This document shows, one piece after another, positions 57,033 through 64,000 of a DNA stretch of 64,000 nt (its first letter is position 1; each line of letters begins with the position of its first letter). A model generated the notes under the pieces. It saw nothing but the letters and a program-made list of their open reading frames with translations, had not been told where the DNA came from and searched no databases. A program made the position numbers and the translations under genes. This stretch comes from Aquilaria yunnanensis (Eukaryota > Streptophyta > Magnoliopsida > Malvales > Thymelaeaceae), in NCBI GenBank assembly GCA_039654915.1, contig CM077596.1:4588001-4652000 (forward strand), in the 5' to 3' direction.

Positions 57033-57965
57033 ATGTCGAGTGACTTTCGGGTACCTCGGCTGGAAACTTATGATGGCCGAATTGATCCACAGGCCCATCT
57101 GACGAAGTACAAACGCAACATGGTGTTGCATGGTGCTGACGATGCCACCCTATGTAAGTGCTTTGAGGTCACCCTCACAGGGCCAGCAACAGCGTGGTAC
57201 AACTCATTGGCTCCCGGAACCATCAGGGAGTTTCAGCAACTATCCACCGCCTTCACTCAACAATTCATTGGAAGCAGGCCGACGGCAAATATGCCCGTCC
57301 AGATGTTCGACATAGCGCAGAGGAATAGAGAAATCATTCGCGGTTATGTCGAAAGGTTCAACAGAGAGGCCCTAAGTGTCCCAGACTTTCGGCCTGAAAT
57401 ACGCATCCTCGCCATGACGCGGGGCCTTCGGCGGGACTCACAGCTCTTCTACGAGTTCTCCAAGGATCCCCCGGACACGCTGGGAGAATTCTACAAAAGG
57501 GTAGAACAGCATATGACAGCCGAGGAGCTGAGAATGGGTAGACCGAAGTCTGAGCACATCCGTGCTGGAGGGTCTAGCCAGCAAATGAGGTATCCGGCCG
57601 AACAGGCAGGACTACCTCGAAGGTTTGAAGAAAGGAAATCCTCAGCCTTCACACCCCTGAATACCACGAGGACCAACATCCTCATGACGATGGAGAGACA
57701 GAGGACCCAGATTTAGCGGCTGAGGGCCATGACCACTGAAAATAAAAAGAACATGAAAAAGTTCTGCCAGTTCCACTGCGACCATGGCTATGACACGGAA
57801 GACTGTTTCCAATTGGAAAAATATATAGAGTCGCTGATAAAGCAGGGCCAACTTCGGCGGTATCTGCGAATGCCTTCTTCGAAAGGAAGGAAGGAGGAAG
57901 AAGGAAAGGCCGAAGATGAGGACTACGACTCCGACAGACGGAGGAACCAAAGTCCAAAAAGGTGA
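57033..57965 (+). pseudogene. Tat-A gag core and spacer
   Basis: The frame from ATG 57033 reads MSSDFRVPRLETYDGRIDPQ, then AHLTKYKRNMVLHGADDATL, TGPATAWYNSLAPGTIREFQ, QLSTAFTQQFIG, EIIRGYVERFNREALSV and LGEFYKRVEQHMTAEELRMG: the retrotransposon gag core (PF03732 type). In intact relatives a further N-terminal region of well over 100 residues precedes this block; it is missing. A TAG at 57714-57716 breaks the frame. It then continues as NKKNMKKFCQFHCDHGYDTE and DCFQLEKYIESLIKQGQLR, the CxxHxxxGHxTEDC-type spacer before protease. Confidence 0.9.
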
Positions 57966-58028
57966 CCTCCACCTCTGGCGGGAATAATACAAACAATCAC
58001 GACAGGACTCCCTTCCTCAGAAAGAAAG

Positions 58029-58562
58029 ATGAAGGCTGGAGAAATAGCAGTGATGGAATATCAAAGTCCGTCGAAGAAGCTGACCCGCAAAGATGGTTCC
58101 ACCATCATTTTCCCCCATGATGATCCGCTGTTGGTCATGGCGAGGATAGGAAACTGGGACGTCAAGAGAGTGTTGCTTGATGATGGATCAAACGCCGACG
58201 TCCTGTTCTCGCATCTGCTGCCGAGCTTGGGCATATCTAGCACCGATCTCAAGCCTGTCACTTCGCCAACTTTCGAGGTAGGACCATCCGAACTGCCGGT
58301 CCTCGAATGGATTGATCTCCCCCTGATGATGAAAAAGGCCTTGGTTGATGGGGCAGATGAACTGTTTGCCTCCACAATGGCAAGGTTCATCGTCATGGAT
58401 GTTCCTTCATCATACAACGCCATCCTTAGAAGACAAACACAAGGAAATCTGCACATTCGCCCTAATGTAAAGTACCTAATTGTCACTTTTGCTACCAAGG
58501 ATGGAGATGCAGAAATCTTCATCGATCAGGGCAAAGTAAGGAAGGTGTTTGTCAAAGCGTGA
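58029..58562 (+). pseudogene. Tat-A aspartic protease
   Basis: The frame carries HDDPLLVMARIGNWDVKRVL and LDDGSNADVLFSHLLPSLGI, where D-D-G-S is this copy's version of the D-T/S-G-S active site, and later FIVMDVPSSYNAILRR. The protease would mature the Gag-Pol polyprotein. TGA 58560-58562 stands where the polyprotein should run on into RT, so Pol would not be made. Domain intact, polyprotein broken. Confidence 0.85.
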
Positions 58563-59810
58563 AAAGCTCCAGCAACCAACTCCGCACAAACCATAGAGCT
58601 AGAGGCTTTCCCAGATGGAAAGCCAAAAGAGGGAGAGGCAGAAGACCCCGCGAAGGTAGAAATGGAAATGGAAGAAGTGGAACTTGTCCCAGGCCGAAAT
58701 ACCCGTATAGGGAAAAACTTGGCCGAAGGTGACAAGAAAATACTTGTATCCTTTCTACTGATGAATAAAAACTTATTTGCCTACTCGCCGAATGATATGC
58801 CAGGAGTAGACCCTCGCATAATACAATATAGCCTTAAAGTAAGTCCGGAAGCAAAACCTGTCCGACAAAAGAAACGGGGCATCTCAGTCCATAAAAATAA
58901 CTTCGTCAAAACTGAAGTACAACGCTTATTGGACGCAGATATAATCAGGGAGGTCAAGTATCCCGAATGGTTAAGCAATGTGGTTATTACCACAAAAGAA
59001 GGGAGCAATAAGCTCCAAATGTGCATCGACTTCAAAAACTTGAACGATGCTTGCCCTAAAGATTCATACCCTCTTCCACCAATAGACCAGTTGGTGGATT
59101 CAACTGGCGAATACGGATCCTAAGTTTCCTAGACGTCTTCAGTGGGTATCATCAAATAAGAATGGATCCCGAAGATGAGGAAAAGACAGCTTTCATCACT
59201 GAGGGCAGAACGTATTGTTACATTAGAATGCCCTTTGGACTAAAAAATGCAGGAGCTACCTATTAGAGGTTGATGAACAAGGTCTTCAATGACCAAATAG
59301 GGAGGAATATAGAAGTTTATGTCGACGACATGATAGTCAAAAGCAAGGTGCTGAAAGACCACGTCATGCATCTGAGGGAAACTTTTCACCAACTCAGAAC
59401 CTTCGGGATTCGCCTTAATCCCGAGAAGTGCATCTTCGGCGTAACTTCGGGAAAGTTTCTTGGGTACATGGTATCAGAAAAGAGGCATTGATGCCAACCC
59501 AGAAAAAATTAAGGCCTTGCTTGAATTCCGAACTCCCGTCACAGTAAAAGATGTGCAGAGACTCACCGGAAGGATAACCTCTCTTAGCAGGTTTATTTCC
59601 AGGTATGGGGACCGGTGTTGAGTATTCTTCAAAGTACTCACCAAGGCGGCAAAAAAGGAGGACAACCTCGGATGTGATGATCATCCTTGGAATAAGGACT
59701 GCCAAAGGGCTTAGGAAGAACTCAAAACCTACCTAGCCCGTCTGCCCACTCTTCGGCAACCTCGTGAGGGAGAGCCCCTCGCGCTGTACCTCGCCGTTAC
59801 AAAAAAAGCA
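58563..59810 (+). pseudogene. Tat-A reverse transcriptase, frameshifted
   Basis: Pieces in order: NLFAYSPNDMPGVDPRIIQY, VRQKKRGISVHKNNFVKTEV, YPEWLSNVVITTKEGSNKLQ and MCIDFKNLNDACPKDSYPLP. A frameshift near 59100 precedes SFLDVFSGYHQIRMDPEDEE, MPFGLKNAGATY and then TAG 59264-59266. Next come RLMNKVFNDQ, EVYVDDMIVKSK (catalytic YVDD), LNPEKCIFGVTSGKFLGYMV, a shift near 59480, and the connection region KDVQRLTGRITSLSRFIS. Catalytic residues remain although the frame is broken at least four times. Confidence 0.9.
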
Positions 59811-61825
59811 GTGAGCTCGGTGCTTGTGAAAGAAGAAGGGCCGAAACAATGGTCGGTTTATTATGTAGGCAAGTCCCTGCACGGCACCAAAGTCAGGTAT
59901 CCCTTGCTACAAAAAGCTATATATGCCTTGGTGTTGGCAGGAAGAAGACTACGGCCATATTTCAAGCTCACCCAATCATCGTCCGAAGTAGTCTACCTCT
60001 ACGAGACGTCATGAGGAAAGTTGATCATTCGGGAAGACTTTCCAAATGGTGCATAGAGCTTGGGGAGCATGACATTACTTATGAACCTCGGAAAGCCATC
60101 AAAGCTCAAGCTCTAGCAGACTTCATTGCCGAAGTACCCATTACCGAGGATAGCCATTCCGATTCTAGCGAAAGTGAGCCAGAATGGACTTTGCATGTAG
60201 ACGGAGCCTCAGGGTCCGAACACCAAGGAGCTGGGGTAATTATCAGAGGCCCCGAAGGTCTACAGGTGATGAAGTCCATTAAATTCAGCTTCAACGTCAC
60301 CAACAATATGGCCGAGTACGAAGCTCTCATAGCAGGGCTACGCCTAGCTAGAAAAATTGGTGTAAGAAACTTGAAAGCCCATAGCGACTCCCAGCTGGTA
60401 GTTCGACAAACGGCAGGGGACTATGGGGCAAAGGATCCGACTTTGGCAAAATATCATGAGCTAGTAACGAAACTTATTCAAGAATTCGATACTGTGCGAA
60501 TTGAAAATGTGCCTCACCGGGAAAATGCCGAGGCAGATGGCCTAGCAAAGTCAAAAACATGCACCAAAATGCTGGATCACCTGAGCATAGAGGTATTGAG
60601 CATATTGACCTCGGGAGAAGGCTGGAAAGACCCTATCAAAAGATATCTCGCAAACGGTGAGCTCCCCGAAGACCCCAACCAAGCGGCAAAAGTGCGAAGG
60701 CGTGCAGGCCTATTCTTCTTAATCGGGGAAGAACTGTATAGGCATGGATATGCAAATCCATTGCAGAGGTGTGTTGGCGAAAAGGATACTGAAATGATCC
60801 TTGAAGAAGTTCATGAAGGCACTTGTGGTTCACACATTGGAACCGACGCCCTGGCTGCAGTGATACTTCGCCAAGGATATTTTTGGCCTACCCTAAGAAA
60901 GGACGCTAGGCAGTTCGTCCAGAAATGTGGTAATTGCCAAAGGCACGCGAATATCCAAAGGACACCCTCAGAATTGGTAACTTCGGCTGACTATCCCTGG
61001 CCTTTCGCAGTTTGGGGTATAGACCTCATTGGGCCACTCCCGACAGCGCCTGGAGGCGTGAAGTTCTGCGTAGTCGCAGTAGATTATTTCTCTAAGTGGG
61101 TCGAGGCAGATCTTTGGCGATGATCTCGGCAAAAGATGTGCAGAAGTTCATATGGAAGAACATCATATGCAGATTTGGCATACCGAGGGTACTAGCAGCC
61201 GACAACGGGTCCCAGTTTATAGACAAGGGGTTCCAAGAATTTGTCAAAGACCTCGGAATACAAATGCACTTCGCTCCAGTAGCTCACCCCCAAAGCAATG
61301 GGCAAGTAGAAGTATCCAACAGGACCATAAAAGATGGTCTGAAAAAGAGGTTGGGGGAAGCGAAAGGGAAATGGCCAGGAGAGCTCCCAAGCGTGTTATG
61401 GAGCTACCGAACAACACCCGAAGAGCCACAGGGGAAACACCTTTTTCACTTGTTTTTGGTGCAGAGGCCATCATCCCAATTGATATAGTGCAACCATCGG
61501 TGCGGGTGCCCTCGGCCTGAGAACCAAGCTCGACCTCATTGGCAAACACAGAGAAATAGCTGAGCTGAGAAGAAAAGTTTTCAGCAAAGGGTGGCCACGG
61601 CTATAAACTTACGCGCCAAGCCAAAGGGAATAAAGAAAGGAGACCTCGTTCTCTGAATGACTGAATTTGGACCCCGAAGACCATCCCATGGGGTACTTCG
61701 CACAAATTGGGAAGGACCTTATCTGGTGCTTGCCGAAGTGTGAAAAGGAGTTTACAAGCTCAGCGATACCGAAAGTGTACAATTAAAGAATACATGGCAC
61801 TCGGATGCCTTGAAAAAATTCTATG
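59811..61825 (+). pseudogene. Tat-A RNase H and integrase
   Basis: RNase H shows EWTLHVDGASGSEHQGAGVI, NNMAEYEALIAGLRLARKI and NLKAHSDSQLVVRQTAGDYG, the D-E-D set of the active site. This part is one open frame from about 60020 to 61123. Integrase follows: a zinc domain with HEGTCGSHIG and CGNCQRHANIQ, then FAVWGIDLIGPLP, LAADNGSQFIDKGFQ and HPQSNGQVEVSNRTIKDGLK (D,D35E). Shifts near 61110 and 61440 and stops after 61500 break the C-terminal part; RRATGETPFSLVFGAEAIIP and the pol end are still recognisable up to about 61825. Confidence 0.92.
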
Positions 61826-62195
61826 CTTAGGATTTTGGTGAGAAAATTGTACAAGTTAGAAAATTTTTCTAAGTACAAAAGGATTCTTTTCACCAGAACA
61901 GTTGTCACCGAGCACGGCTTAAGAGAATTCATTCACAAAGGCTATCAACCTCCTCTGAAGTTAGAAATTTACTCAGAAGGAATTTTGCGAGGGTTAAGTA
62001 CAATTTTCCAAAATCCCTTGAGCAAACGTGTTCGGGACAATGGGAAATGAAAACTCTTGCAAAAGACTTAGCCAAAAATTTCTCAAAAGAAAGAATTAGT
62101 CTTTATTAGCAAAGATGGAATCCGATTACAAGGGAGGAAGTTCGCCAAAAGAAGAAATACAAAAAAGGAGAAAAAGAAGGCAAAGGGCCCTAAAA
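61826..62195 (+). other. Tat-A spacer between pol and the antisense ORF
   Basis: I see no supported gene. AT-rich sequence (61830-62110) is followed by an A/G-rich stretch at the end of the antisense ORF. Convergent transcripts of pol and the antisense ORF would meet here. Confidence 0.5.
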
Positions 62196-64000
62196 CTAAG
62201 GAGCCTCGGCATCTTGAGAGCCACCAACTCTTGCGTCCTTGTCAACCACCTGTGGCGCCGGAGGAGGGATGGGCAAGTTGAGGTGCTCAACTTTGGACCA
62301 AGTCCACCGAGGCCCCTAGGGAATGTTCAGGGCCGCCATGAAGGAGAGGTCCAAATCTGGGAACCTCTGCAGAACTTGATGCCGAGCACAGCAAAAGCCG
62401 TCTTGGAAACCGACCTTAGTCGCTTGCTCGGCCTTCTCCTTAGCGACCGCTAGGTCGTCAAGCTCCTTCTGCAGATTGGCAATCTCCTTCTTCAATGCCT
62501 TTGTCTTCTTCTTTTTTCGCTCCTTCTTTAAAGACTCGACCTCGGCCTGGAGCACGGCCTTTTCAGCGAGCACCTTCGCCAGGAGAGCCTCGGACTCTAA
62601 TTTCTCCTTTTGGTATGCTTCGCTTGCTGAAGTCAGCTCCACTACCTTGGAACCAAGGTCGGAAATCTTCTGGGAGGAGTCCTTCAAGATTTCCTCTTTT
62701 TCCTTCGTTAACTCTTCTCGAACGGTAGCAACCTCCTTCTCTGCAGCCCGGGTCATCTCCGCGTTCTTGGCAACCAGGTCAGTGCACATGACCTGGGTTT
62801 TCTCTATGCAGTCCATAGCCTAGGCTCGGAAAGCTACTTGCTTCGCTACTCGAACCCTGAGGAAACCAGTATACCCCAGTAGCTGCAAAGGAGTAAAAAC
62901 AAAATCAGAAAGGCAAAAAATGGGCGAAATACTTAGAAAAAATCAGAAAGGAAAGGCAAAGACCTGAAACATACCTAGGTAGCATGCTCGGGAACTTTAG
63001 CAGCAAGGGACTCATTGTCCGGGCATGCCTCAGAAATGGACTTGAAGGAGGCCTCGGTAAGGATCCCCCTCGAAATCTGGTTGGCCATCCAAGGGCAGTC
63101 ACCGGAGTACATGTCCATGTCCTCCGTAAAGGACCAGAAAGACTCCCTCGGGATTTTCCCTTTCGGAATATGGGAATCCCGAGGGGCCCGTTTCCAGGCG
63201 TGCTCGGCTACCCATGCCGAAGGTGGTATCTCCTCTACACGGCAAAAACAAGAAAACAGATCAGCACAAGTAATCCTCAAAAGTTCAAAAAAAGGCACCT
63301 GAAAAAACCAACCTGGAGGCCCTTCGACAACATCGTCGTCGGAGTCCTGAGTCCCCTCGGCAAAAATCTCTTTGCCTTTGCCCTTACGGCGCTCCTCGAG
63401 CTCCACAGCAGAAGGGATTGCCGCCGAGGCATCCAGGAGAGCCGCCGAGGAAGTAGGACTCCGGGAAGGAACCTCAGCCTGCTGGGCGGCGTGAACTTCA
63501 GGCTCCTCGTGCACCTCATCAGGAATTTTCAGAAGAGGAGGAGGCGCGTCCTTCTTCACCCGTTTGACCGAGGATGGCCCGCCAGCAGTCATTTTGCGCC
63601 TTCGGGAGGCGGCCTTCTTTGTCTGCTCCCCCTTCTCGGTTTGACCAAGAAAAAGGGACTTGTAATAAGCAGCGGAATCCTTGGCCATCTCTGAAACAAA
63701 AGGAAAACATCAGTGTGAGTCTAAGGCGTGCCTTTAACAAAAAGAACTTTGGAGAAACTTACGCTCACAAAAGGTCTCATAAGTGACCTCCTCCCGAAAG
63801 AGTTTTATGAGCCAGGAATCCTTCCCTTCGATGGCAGGAGCTGGCATCTCAAGGTCCGTCTCGTGCTTCTTCACCACCCCTAGCTCCCGAAGGACTTCTT
63901 CGGTCATTAGCCTCCATATGATGGGGAAGGGGTAGAGGGAGCACGAAGAGACCTCGGAATCCCAGTCAGAAATAGCCCGGATCCATCTGTTGAAGTCCGT
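62196..64000 (-). pseudogene. Tat-A antisense ORF, four exons seen, coiled coil
   Basis: Exons on the minus strand: from beyond 64000 to 63763, 63690-63313, 63234-62975, and 62882-62196. All introns are GT...AG and the joins keep frame (...YETFCE|QMAKDSAAYYKS; ...VEGPP|EEIPPSAWVAEHAW). The visible first exon reads ISDWDSEVSSCSLYPFPIIW and REEVTYETF. The second is basic and P/E-rich. The last is a long coiled coil (EKEVATVREELTKEKEEILK, LQAEVESLKKERKKKKTKAL) ending near FQDGFCCARHQVLQRFPDLD. In-frame TAGs at 62975-62977, 62820-62822 and 62316-62318 disable it. Antisense extra ORFs behind pol are known in Tat-lineage elements. Their role is not established. Confidence 0.82.

Larger units (their letters stand above)
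56346..64000 (+). mobile_element. Tat-lineage Ty3/gypsy element (Tat-A), 3' end outside the window
   Basis: In order: LTR (about 56346-57000), gag, protease, RT, RNase H and integrase on the + strand, then a spliced antisense ORF on the - strand reaching the window edge. It is GC-richer than its surroundings and has longer frames than Tat-B, so it is younger. Frameshifts and stops in RT, RNase H and integrase still disable it. The PBS and gag N-terminus are absent (see findings). It interrupts copia-2. Confidence 0.9.

Noticed and set aside
58029..58522. 153-codon minus-strand frame opposite the Tat-A protease
   Set aside because: It is a mirror of the protease coding strand with no motif of its own.
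62984..63694. 236-codon + strand frame opposite the Tat-A antisense ORF
   Set aside because: The minus-strand reading has frame-preserving splice sites and coiled coil; the + strand frame reads through their introns and has no family resemblance.
1..64000. tRNA, rRNA or other structured RNA genes
   Set aside because: None was recognised on reading; the primer-binding sites resemble tRNA 3' ends but are only 12-20 bases. A tRNAscan or Infernal run would be decisive.

Overview
The window is nuclear DNA of a flowering plant, probably a eudicot with a repeat-rich genome. It is AT-rich and crowded with nested transposable elements of plant type: Ty1/copia with an initiator-Met PBS, Tat-lineage Ty3/gypsy with an antisense extra ORF, CACTA, hAT with a TTF-type zinc finger, a plant DD39D mariner, Stowaway MITEs and an L1-type LINE. 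Only one host gene looks functional: a five-exon folate-biopterin transporter (33986-37290, + strand). The species cannot be named from the sequence.

Left part (1-7977). Positions 1-2230 look like the worn 3' half of a Tat element. A Stowaway MITE follows (2902-3133). Next is a 4.0-kb mariner-like element (3400-7410, TA target duplications). It carries an almost single-frame transposase and, behind it on the minus strand, intron-containing exons of a calcium-dependent protein kinase (CDPK) plus a short NLR-like coiled-coil fragment. This looks like gene capture.

Central nest (7978-33472). An L1-type LINE with a 16-bp target duplication was hit by a hAT element in ORF1 (8-bp duplication CTCCCATG) and by a copia element in ORF2 (5-bp duplication TGCCG). 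The copia element was then hit by a CACTA element in the RNase H region (3-bp duplication TTG) and by a 2.5-kb solo LTR in its 3' LTR (5-bp duplication TCATG). The CACTA element carries a Stowaway MITE. All these junctions can be read directly and the interrupted reading frames resume across them.

Host gene and foldback (33473-42900). The transporter gene starts 514 bp after the LINE duplication. Its last intron holds an antisense LINE fragment. Downstream is a foldback-like element: diverged inverted arms enclosing an array of short GTTCAC-type units in alternating orientation, into which a second 2.7-kb solo LTR (minus orientation, duplication ACAGA) inserted.

Right nest (42901-64000, open to the right). 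A heavily decayed Tat element (Tat-B) is interrupted by an LTR of the same family as the first solo LTR. That LTR is interrupted by a second copia element with a 1.4-kb LTR, and the copia is interrupted by or joined to a younger Tat element (Tat-A) that runs off the window. Tat-A has gag, protease, RT, RNase H and integrase on the + strand and a spliced four-exon coiled-coil ORF on the - strand. Every element carries disabling mutations. Many stop codons look like C-to-T changes at CAG or CGA codons, as expected after heavy DNA methylation.
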